Shown: one piece after another, positions 41,195 through 50,420 of the stretch
Layout: every line of letters begins with the position of its first letter
How positions within the stretch are numbered: position 1 is the stretch's first letter
Origin: Bacteroidales bacterium UBA1181
Lineage (GTDB): Bacteria; Bacteroidota; Bacteroidia; Bacteroidales; Paludibacteraceae
Assembly (NCBI GenBank): GCA_002310215.1
Contig: DBYR01000006.1
Span: 62,001-126,000 of the forward strand
Direction: 5' to 3'
Length of the DNA: 64,000 nt
Translations under genes and position numbers: made by a program
Notes under the pieces: model-generated
Told to the model about the DNA's origin: nothing
The model's database searches: none
The model's input: the letters and a program-made list of their open reading frames with translations, nothing else

Positions 41195-43795
41195 ATGGAG
41201 AAGAACAGGAAAGAGAAAGATTGGTTCCAACAGCTAACCGACAAGAGGTCCACGTTGGCAAAGCAACTGAAGGACCCCGCAGCCGCCGGTTTCTGGAACT
41301 CCGTCGTGGACAAATACTCCGACGAAGCCCACTTTCTCTACGAACTGTTACAGAACTCAGACGACGCACAAGCGACGGAAGTCCACATCCGGCTGCACAA
41401 AGACAGGCTGGAATATACGCACAACGGTCTTGTTCAATTCTCCATCTCCGACCCAGGCAGGGAGAATGACAAAGAGGCATTAGGGCACCTGAATGCCATC
41501 ACATCCATCGGGGCAAGCAACAAGCAGAGCGGCAACTCCATCGGCAAGTTCGGCATAGGCTTCAAGTCTATCTTCCGCTATACGGACCGTCCCCACATCG
41601 AAGACGACAACTTCTCGTTTGACATACAAGACTTCATCGTACCAGTTCCCGCCCCACGCATGAGCCAGGAGCGGAAAGCAGGAGAGACGCTATTCCTCTT
41701 CCCTTTGAAGCACCCAGCGACCGACTATCCCGACATAGAGCAAAAATTAGAGACACTCCACTCCCCTCTCTTTTTCCTGTCCCATCTGAAAAAGATCATT
41801 TGGGAGACGGACGAGGGCGCTCACGGCTCCTATAAGCTCGTCAAAGAGAAAGAGACGAAAATTCAATCAGTCGCATACAGTCACATCACCCTGACGCACG
41901 AAACAGGCGGAGAACAGACAGTCAAACGCTACCATCGCTACATGGACGGATGTGCCGTCGCCTTCGAAAGCAACGAAGCGAAGGAGCCTCAACCATTGGA
42001 AGAGGAGGAGAACATATTCTGTTTCTTCCCCACCAAGGAACAATCCTCCCTTCCTTTCGTCATCCATGCGCCATTCCTGCTTACAGACAATCGGGAAAGC
42101 ATAAAACACCACGAAGCATGGAACCAACAGCAGGTGGAGAAACTCGGAACATTAGTAGCCACCGCCCTCACCCACCTCGCGCAAAGCAACCAATTAAAGG
42201 ATAGGATCTTCGATATTATACCCTTAGAAAAGAACAAGTTCCTGAAAAAAGCGGGAAGCACCTTCCTTGCCCCTCTATACATCGCCATAACGGAGGCGAT
42301 GCGCACGAAAGCGCTTTTCCTCACAGACGATGGCTTATACGTAGACGCCACGCACACGCGGCACACTGAAAACAAGCCGCTACGGGAACTCTTTTGCGGG
42401 GAGGAAGAAGAATTATTGCCCGACAAAGGGAAAGGCCTTAAATGGTGCTTCAAATCGCTCTACAAGGAAGAAGAAACTAAGCAATCGCTCATAAGCAATT
42501 ATCTGAAAGAGAATCAACTGATCGCCTCCACGATAGAGATGGGCGATGTGCTCGACACCCTTACCAGCACCGACATTGAGGTGCGAGGGATGGAATGGCT
42601 AAAGAAATTTTACATCTGCCTCGCCAAAAGCAAGGTCACCCTTGGTTCGCAACCCGTTCTGCTATGTGCCGACGGCAAGGCGAGGGCACTCTATTCCGAA
42701 GGCGAGGGAGTCTCCACGAAACAAATACATGCGGGGAGCACAAACGACTCGTCCGACATCCACCCACTTCTATGGGCTGACGAGCGATGCAGGCGAGCCC
42801 TCGCCTCCTTAGGCATACAAGAGCCTGGTCCGCAAGCAGAGATAGAGCAGCAGATCCTGCCGATCTACCTCGCCGGAAGAGCCACACTCCTACCGGAGGA
42901 GGAGACCCTGCGCCATCTTAGACGCATCACGGAGTGTTACCAATCCCTGCCACCGCAAGGAGAGGAAAGGGAACGCTTCATCCTTCGCCTCAAAGAGACA
43001 CCTTTCATTCCCGTCAGGGACCACTCCGGCAACCGATGCTTCCAAAGAGCCCAGCAATGCATCCTACGCGCCGAACAGCTCCACAACTATTGGGAAGGGC
43101 ATCCCGAACGCTATTTTCTTGAGAGCCAGACCATCATAGACGCCATCCCGCCAGAAGAGAGAAGCACATTCTACGAAATCCTAATGAGGATAGGCGTTAC
43201 GACAACCCTCTCGATTGAGACGATCCACAGGACACCCTTAGAGGCGAAAAGACTGGGGTTAGAGCTCAACCCCGTCAGTCTGCGCCAATACGACAACGGA
43301 GACCAAGAGATCATGGACAAGGAAATCAGCGGATGGAACCACTTCATCCATCACCTCACAACAGAGCGTTCCGCCGCATTCTTCAACCTCCTCAGCGAAG
43401 AAATCCAGAGAAGCACCTCCTTCCTCTTCGCACAATCGCTCGCCGGAGACTATAGCTATGTGGAGAAAGGGAAACAGACAAGGACGAGACAACGCATCGC
43501 ACACACCACCGCCCGGAAAGTCATTTTCGAAGAGAGATGGTTATTCAACAAAAACGGGGAGAAATGCACACCCCAGGAGATAGCAGAGACGAACCAATTA
43601 TCGCACATCTACAACATCGCCAACAACGACATATTCTTTTTCTTAGGCATCAAGATATCGGACGACCTCAAAGGGCTGACCAAGGAGCAAAAAGAGGCCA
43701 TCGACATCGTCAACAAGTTCAAGGAGAGCGGATATACCCTCCGGGACATGGAAAATCTATTAGCCCAAATCAAAGCGGGGAAGAAGCTATCATGA
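41195..43795 (+). CDS. Sacsin/Hsp90-like (GHKL) ATPase of unknown function
   Basis: 866 residues. The N-terminal ~200 residues are a sacsin-type GHKL ATPase: N-box FLYELLQNSDDAQA near residue 47 (Glu, Asn and Asp in place), LEYTHNGL near residue 70, and the lid with glycine motif SIGKFGIGFKSIF near residue 116. The remaining ~650 residues match nothing I recognise; they look alpha/beta, soluble and without membrane segments, and end in a Lys-rich helix (LAQIKAGKKLS). No DUF3883, helicase or nuclease motif was seen. Relatives with this N-terminus occur in prokaryotic conflict and defence loci, but that does not prove a role here. Co-transcribed with a LOG-family gene. Confidence 0.85.
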   Translation: MEKNRKEKDWFQQLTDKRSTLAKQLKDPAAAGFWNSVVDKYSDEAHFLYELLQNSDDAQATEVHIRLHKDRLEYTHNGLVQFSISDPGRENDKEALGHLNAITSIGASNKQSGNSIGKFGIGFKSIFRYTDRPHIEDDNFSFDIQDFIVPVPAPRMSQERKAGETLFLFPLKHPATDYPDIEQKLETLHSPLFFLSHLKKIIWETDEGAHGSYKLVKEKETKIQSVAYSHITLTHETGGEQTVKRYHRYMDGCAVAFESNEAKEPQPLEEEENIFCFFPTKEQSSLPFVIHAPFLLTDNRESIKHHEAWNQQQVEKLGTLVATALTHLAQSNQLKDRIFDIIPLEKNKFLKKAGSTFLAPLYIAITEAMRTKALFLTDDGLYVDATHTRHTENKPLRELFCGEEEELLPDKGKGLKWCFKSLYKEEETKQSLISNYLKENQLIASTIEMGDVLDTLTSTDIEVRGMEWLKKFYICLAKSKVTLGSQPVLLCADGKARALYSEGEGVSTKQIHAGSTNDSSDIHPLLWADERCRRALASLGIQEPGPQAEIEQQILPIYLAGRATLLPEEETLRHLRRITECYQSLPPQGEERERFILRLKETPFIPVRDHSGNRCFQRAQQCILRAEQLHNYWEGHPERYFLESQTIIDAIPPEERSTFYEILMRIGVTTTLSIETIHRTPLEAKRLGLELNPVSLRQYDNGDQEIMDKEISGWNHFIHHLTTERSAAFFNLLSEEIQRSTSFLFAQSLAGDYSYVEKGKQTRTRQRIAHTTARKVIFEERWLFNKNGEKCTPQEIAETNQLSHIYNIANNDIFFFLGIKISDDLKGLTKEQKEAIDIVNKFKESGYTLRDMENLLAQIKAGKKLS

Positions 43796-43906
43796 CAGAG
43801 GCGACGCCTTCACAAGAAAAGAGAAATCAATTCGCAACATATTTGCCCCATAAATTATGTTATTATCAACAAAATGCCTAACTTTACGAAGAAATAAGAA
43901 GTAATA

Positions 43907-45325
43907 ATGATTTGGGACATTGCCTACATAATACTTTTCGCAATTTATGTCTATACGATCTTCACCACGATCATTTTCATGTTGGTGGAGAATCGTAACC
44001 CCGTCAAATCAATCGCCTGGATATTGGTCCTGATATTCCTACCCGTAGTCGGTTTCCTCTTCTACATTCTCGTGGGAAGGAAATTCAGGAAGAGGCACAT
44101 GATCTCCAAGCGAAGTCTTCTAATCAACAAGAAAAACAACACCTCGGACCTGACGGAGCTACCCAACCTCAACCTGTCCGACACGCAGAGGAGCATAGCG
44201 ACCCTGGCATACAGGAACAGTGACGCACCTCTCCACGAAAACAGCAAAATAGACATCTTCACAGACGCAAACGAGCTCTACAGCTCCATCATCGAAGACC
44301 TACGCAAAGCCAAGCACCACATCCACATGGAGTACTACATATTTTTAGCGGATAAGATAGGCTCTGCGGTGATGGATGTCCTGAAAGAAAAAGCTAAGGA
44401 AGGTGTCGTCGTACGCGTCATCATAGACGACGTGGGCAGTTGGCAACTGAAAAAGAAGAAAATCAAGGAGTTGAGGAACGCAGGCATCGACGTGCAAAGC
44501 TTCTTGGAGGTGGGGTTGCCCTACATCAACAGCCGCGTGAACTATAGGAACCACCGTAAGATCATCGTCATAGATGGTGTTGTCGGCTACACGGGAGGGT
44601 TCAACATAGCGGACCGATACGTGAAGGGATTAAGCTGGGGACCATGGAGGGACACGCACATCAAGATCGAGGGAAGTGCGGTGCTCGGATTACAAAAAAA
44701 CTTCCTCACCGACTGGTTCTTCGTGAAAAGGGAGTTGGTAGAGGATGTGACCTACTACCCTGCCCAGGAGAGGAAAGGCAACTGCCTCTCCCAGATCATC
44801 ATCAGCGGACCGGACATGACGTGGGAAAGCATCATGCAGGTATTCGCGAAGGCCTTCATGGAGGCCAAGGAACGCATATACATCGAGACTCCCTATTTCC
44901 TGCCGCCGGAGAGCCTCATCACCGCACTGCAGACCGCCGCGTTATGCGGTGTGGACGTGCGCCTCATCTTGCCGATGAAGTCAGATGCGAGGATAACGCT
45001 CTACAGCACCTTCTCCTACCTCGACCAAATGTTAAAGGCAGGCATAAAGGTGTATCTGTACCAGAAAGGGTTCATCCACAGCAAGATTGTAGTAACCGAC
45101 GACATCGCCATCATAGGAAGCGCCAATATGGACTTCAGAAGCTTCGAGCAGAACTTCGAGCTTAGCGTGATCATGTATGACGCGGAGATCGCTAAAAAGA
45201 TGGTGGAGATATACGAAAACGACCTGCGCTCGTCCGAAGAGATCAAGAAAGAAGAGTGGACAACCCGCCGTTTCAGCCAAAAGATAAAAGAGTCCCTGGC
45301 AAGGCTACTCAGTCCGCTACTATAA
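43907..45325 (+). CDS. cls: Cardiolipin synthase
   Basis: 472 residues. Two N-terminal membrane helices (~1-60), then two phospholipase-D domains. HKD motifs: NHRKIIVIDGVVGYTGGFN near residue 217 and HSKIVVTDDIAIIGSANMD near residue 397. It joins two phosphatidylglycerols into cardiolipin at the inner membrane. 18 bases before the DUF59 gene, so possibly in one transcript with the genes that follow. Confidence 0.95.
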   Translation: MIWDIAYIILFAIYVYTIFTTIIFMLVENRNPVKSIAWILVLIFLPVVGFLFYILVGRKFRKRHMISKRSLLINKKNNTSDLTELPNLNLSDTQRSIATLAYRNSDAPLHENSKIDIFTDANELYSSIIEDLRKAKHHIHMEYYIFLADKIGSAVMDVLKEKAKEGVVVRVIIDDVGSWQLKKKKIKELRNAGIDVQSFLEVGLPYINSRVNYRNHRKIIVIDGVVGYTGGFNIADRYVKGLSWGPWRDTHIKIEGSAVLGLQKNFLTDWFFVKRELVEDVTYYPAQERKGNCLSQIIISGPDMTWESIMQVFAKAFMEAKERIYIETPYFLPPESLITALQTAALCGVDVRLILPMKSDARITLYSTFSYLDQMLKAGIKVYLYQKGFIHSKIVVTDDIAIIGSANMDFRSFEQNFELSVIMYDAEIAKKMVEIYENDLRSSEEIKKEEWTTRRFSQKIKESLARLLSPLL

Positions 45326-45343
45326 AAATAACAAACAAACATC

Positions 45344-45658
45344 ATGAACGAATTCTTAGAATTAGAGGAAAAAATAGTTTCCGTCCTGAAAACCGTATAT
45401 GACCCGGAGATACCAGTGAACGTATACGATCTCGGTCTCATCTACAACATCGAGGTGAAAGAGGAGGGCGTGGTCTCCATCGAAATGACGCTCACCGCCC
45501 CGAGCTGTCCTGCGGGAGAGTTCCTCGTGGAGGACATCAAGATGAAAGTGAATGGCATAGAGGGAGTGAAGCAATGTGATGTGAACATCGTATTCGAGCC
45601 CGAATGGACCAAGGAAAGAATGTCCGAGGAGGCACTTCTGGAATTAGGATATCTATAA
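45344..45658 (+). CDS. MIP18/DUF59 iron-sulfur assembly factor (SufT-like)
   Basis: 104 residues, a single DUF59 domain. Signature VYDPEIPVNVYDLGLIYNIEV near residue 18 and TLTAPSCPAGEFLVEDIKMKV near residue 49, where the Cys is the conserved one. Members help mature iron-sulfur proteins. Cytoplasmic. Lies 18 bases after cls and 7 before the LpxH-like gene. Confidence 0.93.
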   Translation: MNEFLELEEKIVSVLKTVYDPEIPVNVYDLGLIYNIEVKEEGVVSIEMTLTAPSCPAGEFLVEDIKMKVNGIEGVKQCDVNIVFEPEWTKERMSEEALLELGYL

Positions 45659-45665
45659 GCATAGA

Positions 45666-46430
45666 ATGGATTCATCTAAGAAAAAAATATACTTCGCATC
45701 CGACGCCCACTTGGGGCTGGAGGTCTACGAAGACCGATTCACGGCAGAGAGGCGGATCGTCCAATGGATGGATAGCATCAAACCGACGTGCAAGGCGCTC
45801 TACTTTGTCGGAGACATGTTCGACTATTGGTTTGAATACAAATACGTCATACCCAAAGGATTCGTTCGATTCATAGGGAAGATGGCGGAATTCATAGACG
45901 ACGGCATACCTGTCTACCTCTACACAGGCAACCATGACGTATGGATGTTCGGCTACTTCCAAGAAGAGATCGGCGCCACCGTCTACACGAAGGAGACCAC
46001 ACTAACCCTTGACGGAAAGAACTTCTACGTGGCCCATGGCGACGGACTGGGGGACCCCAGCCTAACCTTCCGCTTCATGCGAGGATTCTTCCGCAACAAA
46101 TTCTGCCAGTTCCTCTATAAATGGATACACCCGGACCTCACCATGCCTTTCGGGCGCGCTTGGTCAAAATCCAACCGAAAGAAGAAGAGAGGCAATGCGG
46201 CGGAGTCCTATTTGGGAGAAGAGAAAGAATTCCTTGTCCAATTCGCTAAAAAGCACAGTCAGACAAACGACATAGACTTCTACGTGTTCGGACACCGCCA
46301 CATCGTCTTAGACCTAACCATAGAGGGCAATAAGCGGGTCATCATCTTAGGGGATTGGATCACCAACTTCACCTATGCGGAATGGGACGGCGAGCACTTT
46401 GAAATAAAACGCTACGAAGAGAAACGATAA
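45666..46430 (+). CDS. UDP-2,3-diacylglucosamine diphosphatase (LpxH-like)
   Basis: 254 residues, a calcineurin-type metallophosphatase. Metal-binding motifs in order: SDAHLG near residue 12, GDMFDYW near residue 50, GNHDVWM near residue 84, HGDG near residue 122, and GHRH near residue 200. In the lipid A pathway LpxH makes lipid X. The GDMFDYWFEY region and the length support LpxH over a general phosphatase, but LpxH-like paralogues exist, so no symbol is given. Confidence 0.85.
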   Translation: MDSSKKKIYFASDAHLGLEVYEDRFTAERRIVQWMDSIKPTCKALYFVGDMFDYWFEYKYVIPKGFVRFIGKMAEFIDDGIPVYLYTGNHDVWMFGYFQEEIGATVYTKETTLTLDGKNFYVAHGDGLGDPSLTFRFMRGFFRNKFCQFLYKWIHPDLTMPFGRAWSKSNRKKKRGNAAESYLGEEKEFLVQFAKKHSQTNDIDFYVFGHRHIVLDLTIEGNKRVIILGDWITNFTYAEWDGEHFEIKRYEEKR

Positions 46431-46555
46431 ATGCGAAGGAGACAGGAACGCTGAATGAATTAAAAAAACATAATTTACAACGAACAGCCTGCGAAAGGAA
46501 GAAAACGTGACATGTTTTTTATTAATTTCGCAAGGATAATCAAGGAAGAAGGAAG

Positions 46556-47842
46556 ATGGCTCAACCATTGGCAGAAAGGATGCGTCCGAAGACACTAGAC
46601 GACTACATCGGCCAAAAACATTTGGTCGGCGAGAATGGTGTGCTTCGCAGGATGATGGAGTTGAAACACATTCCATCCTTCATCCTTTGGGGACCTCCCG
46701 GCGTAGGGAAAACCACGCTGGCACGCATCATCGCCAATCAAATGGAACGTGCCTTCTTCACACTGAGCGCCATCAGTTCGGGAGTGAAGGATGTCCGCGA
46801 CGTGATAGACAAAGCGAAGAATTCCAGATTCTTCAACACAGAACCTCCCATCCTATTCATCGACGAGATCCACCGATTCTCCAAGGCGCAGCAAGACTCT
46901 CTCTTAGCGGCGGTGGAGCAAGGCGTTGTCACACTCATAGGAGCCACGACAGAAAATCCATCGTTCGAAGTCATCACGCCACTCCTCTCCAGATGCCAAG
47001 TCTACGTGCTCAAACCACAGACAGACGAAGACCTGCTCACGCTGGCCCACCATGTCGTGGAGAAAGACGAGGAATTGAAGCGCAAGAAGATCTTCTTCGA
47101 CGAGACCGACTCACTGCTCCGGTTTGCGGGAGGAGACGCAAGGAAACTGCTCAACATCATCGAGTTAGTGGTCAGCGCGGAGGCGGACGAAGAGGAGATC
47201 CACTTCACCAACAAATGTGTCACGGAGAGGTTGCAGGAGAATCCCAACGCATACGACAAGAACGGAGAGATGCACTACGACATCGTTTCCGCCTTCATCA
47301 AGTCCATTCGGGGAAGCGACCCCGACGCCGCCATCTACTGGTTAGCGAGGATGGTGGACGGAGGAGAAGACCCGAAGTTCATCGCCAGGAGACTCGTCAT
47401 ATCCGCCGCCGAAGACATAGGCCTCGCCAACCCCAACGCACTTCTATTGGCCAACGCCTGCTTCGACACCATCCATAAAATCGGGTGGCCAGAGGGAAGG
47501 ATCGTATTGGCGGAGACCACGATATACCTCGCCACCAGTGCGAAAAGCAACTCCGCCTACCTCTCCATAGACAATGCGTTAGCGTTCGTACGGCAGAACG
47601 GGAACCAGCCCGTGCCTCTCCACCTGCGCAACGCACCCACGAAACTCATGGAGAAACTGGACTACGGGAAAGGGTACAAATATGCCCATGACTATGAAGG
47701 GCATTTCGTGGACCAGGAGTTTCTCCCAAGCAAAATATCAGGAACGCAGTTCTGGACTCCACAGGACAACGCCGCCGAAAACCGTTTGGCGGACAACATG
47801 AAACGTCTCTGGGGGGCGAAGAAGAATTATAACAACAAATAA
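46556..47842 (+). CDS. rarA: Replication-associated recombination protein RarA
   Basis: 428 residues. AAA+ clamp-loader-like ATPase acting at stalled replication forks. N-terminal PLAERMRPKTLDDYIGQKHL, Walker A WGPPGVGKTT near residue 46, Walker B LFIDEIHRFSKAQQD near residue 102, sensor 1 IGATTENPSFE, then the MgsA C-terminal tetramerisation part (SAAEDIGLANP, HLRNAPTKLMEKLDYGKGY). Cytoplasmic. 11 bases before the S41 protease gene. Confidence 0.96.
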   Translation: MAQPLAERMRPKTLDDYIGQKHLVGENGVLRRMMELKHIPSFILWGPPGVGKTTLARIIANQMERAFFTLSAISSGVKDVRDVIDKAKNSRFFNTEPPILFIDEIHRFSKAQQDSLLAAVEQGVVTLIGATTENPSFEVITPLLSRCQVYVLKPQTDEDLLTLAHHVVEKDEELKRKKIFFDETDSLLRFAGGDARKLLNIIELVVSAEADEEEIHFTNKCVTERLQENPNAYDKNGEMHYDIVSAFIKSIRGSDPDAAIYWLARMVDGGEDPKFIARRLVISAAEDIGLANPNALLLANACFDTIHKIGWPEGRIVLAETTIYLATSAKSNSAYLSIDNALAFVRQNGNQPVPLHLRNAPTKLMEKLDYGKGYKYAHDYEGHFVDQEFLPSKISGTQFWTPQDNAAENRLADNMKRLWGAKKNYNNK

Positions 47843-47853
47843 TTCATGAAATT

Positions 47854-49518
47854 ATGAAGCACCCAATTCTAACAATCCTCGCCATCACCTGTTTCCTAAA
47901 CAGTTGGGCGGACGGAGCCACCAACAGGAACGTGGAGATAGCCAAACATCTGGACATCTTCAACGCAGTCTACAAAGAGTTAGACCTACTGTATGTGGAC
48001 ACCATCAAGCCTGAAAAAACCATCAAGAAAGGGATCGACGAGATGTTGTCGTCATTAGACCCATACACCAACTACATTCCACAAGACGACATGGACAAGT
48101 TGAAGATGATGACAACAGGAGAATATGCGGGCGTGGGATGCGTGATATCCCAAAAGAAGGAAGGCATACTTATCACTGACGTCTACGAGGGAATGCCAGC
48201 CCAAAAGGCGGGGATTAGGACGGGAGACCTCATTGTGGAAATCAATGGCAAATCGGCCGTGGGACTTAATGTGACGGACGCCAGCGAACAGCTGAGAGGA
48301 GAGTCGAAAACGCAGGTGGAGGTTACCGTCAAACGCACCAACGGGAAGAAGACGAAAATGGTGATCACAAGAGAGAAAATCTCCATTCCAGCCATTCCAT
48401 TCTACACAGAAATAGAACCCGGCATTGGTTATATCTACATCAACGGATTCACCGAGAAATCGGCGGCTCAGTTCAAAAACGCTTTCCTCGATTTAAAGGA
48501 GAACAAGAAAATCAGCAAGTTAATCATTGATGTGAGGGAAAATCCAGGCGGCATTCTGGACGAGGCGGTCGACATCATCAACCTTTTCGTGGACAGAAAA
48601 TCAACCGTCGTATACACCAAGGGAAAGAACCCGAACCTCAACAAGACTTACAAGGCGACACGCGATCCTATCGACAAAGACATGCCCATCGCCGTGCTGG
48701 TGAACCGCAACTCCGCATCCGCTTCAGAAATTGTGGCGGGCGCACTTCAGGACATGGACAGAGCCGTCATCATCGGAGAACGCTCCTTCGGGAAAGGCTT
48801 GGTACAGACCACAAGGGACCTTCCTCACGGAGGGAACCTGAAAGTGACCATATCAAAGTATTACATCCCAAGCGGACGCTGCATACAGGCGATAGACTAC
48901 TCGAAAAAGAACGGGAAGGAGTATTCGCAACGGATTCCCGACAGCCTCACGCACGAGTTCAAGACCATCCACGGCAGAACCGTCAGGGACGGTGGCGGAA
49001 TCAATCCGGACATATTCTCGGCAGACACGGTATCTTCAACAGCCGGTTATTACCTCTACGAGAAAGATGTCATATTCGACTATGTGACGGAGTATCAGAA
49101 AAAACACCCGTCCATTCCTAACCTCAAGGATTTCACATACACGGACAAAGACTACGATGAATTTAAGGCCTTCGTAAAAGAGAGGAACTTCACATACGAA
49201 TCTTTCTCGGAGACCATCCTCACGTCCCTCAAGGAATCCCTCAAGGAAGAAGGTTATGCGGAATACGCCGAAGCGGAGATCAAAGCACTGGAAGCTAAAA
49301 TCAAGCATAACATTGACACAGACCTCAACCTATTCAAGAAGGAAATCGTCAGAAGCATCAGCATAGAGATCGCCAAACGATATTACTTTCAAACCGGCAT
49401 GATCATCGAATCCCTCAAATTCGACGATTGTAAAAACGAAGCCATCAAACTGTTGAACGACACCGAACGATACAAGAAGATTCTAACAGCGGAGCAAGGA
49501 AACGATAAGAAAGAATGA
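47854..49518 (+). CDS. S41-family C-terminal processing protease
   Basis: 554 residues with a signal peptide (LTILAITCFLNSWADG). PDZ domain at ~85-170 (GVGCVISQKKEGILITDVYEGMPAQKAGI), then the S41 catalytic core: IDVRENPGGILDEAV near residue 228, catalytic Ser in NRNSASASEIVAGAL near residue 287, catalytic Lys in GERSFGKGLVQT near residue 312. A ~150-residue helical C-terminal extension is typical of Bacteroidota members. Periplasmic. Overlaps the next gene by 4 bases (ATGA). Confidence 0.94.
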   Translation: MKHPILTILAITCFLNSWADGATNRNVEIAKHLDIFNAVYKELDLLYVDTIKPEKTIKKGIDEMLSSLDPYTNYIPQDDMDKLKMMTTGEYAGVGCVISQKKEGILITDVYEGMPAQKAGIRTGDLIVEINGKSAVGLNVTDASEQLRGESKTQVEVTVKRTNGKKTKMVITREKISIPAIPFYTEIEPGIGYIYINGFTEKSAAQFKNAFLDLKENKKISKLIIDVRENPGGILDEAVDIINLFVDRKSTVVYTKGKNPNLNKTYKATRDPIDKDMPIAVLVNRNSASASEIVAGALQDMDRAVIIGERSFGKGLVQTTRDLPHGGNLKVTISKYYIPSGRCIQAIDYSKKNGKEYSQRIPDSLTHEFKTIHGRTVRDGGGINPDIFSADTVSSTAGYYLYEKDVIFDYVTEYQKKHPSIPNLKDFTYTDKDYDEFKAFVKERNFTYESFSETILTSLKESLKEEGYAEYAEAEIKALEAKIKHNIDTDLNLFKKEIVRSISIEIAKRYYFQTGMIIESLKFDDCKNEAIKLLNDTERYKKILTAEQGNDKKE

Positions 49519-50252
49519 AAGCGATGATATTCGCCGCAGGCTTAGGCACGCGGCTAAAACCCATAACCGACACCCTTCCCAAGGCATTGGTCCCTGTCGG
49601 AGGACGCACGCTCCTGGAGCACGTCATCACCAAACTCGCAGAGCAAGGCTTTGACGAGCAAATCATCAACGTGCACCACCATGCTGATAAAATCATTGCG
49701 TTTCTACAGGAGAAGAAGAACTTCGGGCTCAGAATAGAGATCTCAGACGAACGGGAGATGTTGCTCGACACGGGCGGTGGCATCCGTAAAGCGGCGCATT
49801 TCTTCAACGACGGCGCTCCTTTCTTGGTGCACAACGTGGACATTCTATCGGATGCGAACCTCAAAGCCTTGTATGAGACGCACATAGGATATGGAAGTGA
49901 CGTCACCCTGCTTGTCAAAGAACGAGAAACCACCCGTTATCTCTATTTCGGAGAAGAAGACAATCGGCTGAAAGGGTGGGCAAACATTAAGACAGGAGAG
50001 AGAAAATCGCCCAACAGCGATTTTAAGCCCGAATGCAACAACAGATATGCATTCTCCGGCATACAGGTCATTTCCCCGAAGATATTCTCCCTGATGGATT
50101 ATTACGCCCCAAAATTCCCCATCATGGATTTCTACATCGAGAATGCGAAAGAGATGGACATCCGCTGTTTAGTGGACAACCATTTCAGGATGATAGACGT
50201 AGGGAAACTGGATAGTCTAAAGGAGGCAGAGGAGCACTTCAGCGAGCTATAA
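49515..50252 (+). CDS. Sugar-1-phosphate nucleotidyltransferase (MurU/GMP-type)
   Basis: 245 residues, a single Rossmann-type transferase domain. Nucleotide-binding signature AAGLGTRLKPITDTLPKAL at residues 7-25, NVHHHADKI near residue 55, LLDTGGGIRKA near residue 88, HNVDILSD near residue 112 (metal-binding Asp). Length fits the MurU / mannose-1-phosphate guanylyltransferase-like group that lacks the acyltransferase part. The sugar cannot be read from sequence. Translation coupled to the S41 gene. Confidence 0.9.
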   Translation: MKAMIFAAGLGTRLKPITDTLPKALVPVGGRTLLEHVITKLAEQGFDEQIINVHHHADKIIAFLQEKKNFGLRIEISDEREMLLDTGGGIRKAAHFFNDGAPFLVHNVDILSDANLKALYETHIGYGSDVTLLVKERETTRYLYFGEEDNRLKGWANIKTGERKSPNSDFKPECNNRYAFSGIQVISPKIFSLMDYYAPKFPIMDFYIENAKEMDIRCLVDNHFRMIDVGKLDSLKEAEEHFSEL

Positions 50253-50353
50253 ACAAGTTTTTGGATAATCGAAGAATCCAACAGACATCTCCGCAGAGAT
50301 TGGACAAGAGGCAAGAGAATCCGCCGGTTCATGGAAACTTGGAACAACGGACA

Positions 50354-50398
50354 CAAAAACAGACGGGGAGATTGGCGCAACACCAACCTCCCCGTCTG
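50354..50398 (-). terminator. Terminator of the glycan-binding lipoprotein gene
   Basis: CAGACGGGGAG at 50360-50370 pairs with CTCCCCGTCTG at 50388-50398, extended by TTGG/CCAA. On the minus strand a T run follows. It might also slow plus-strand transcription from the preceding operon, but no T run follows on that side. Confidence 0.85.
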
Positions 50399-50420
50399 AT
50401 ATTATAAATTAGAGAGATAA

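Noticed and set aside
40598..43795. Calling the LOG-ATPase pair a known defence system by name
   Set aside because: I see no helicase, nuclease, TIR or methylase partner and cannot match the ATPase C-terminus to a named system.
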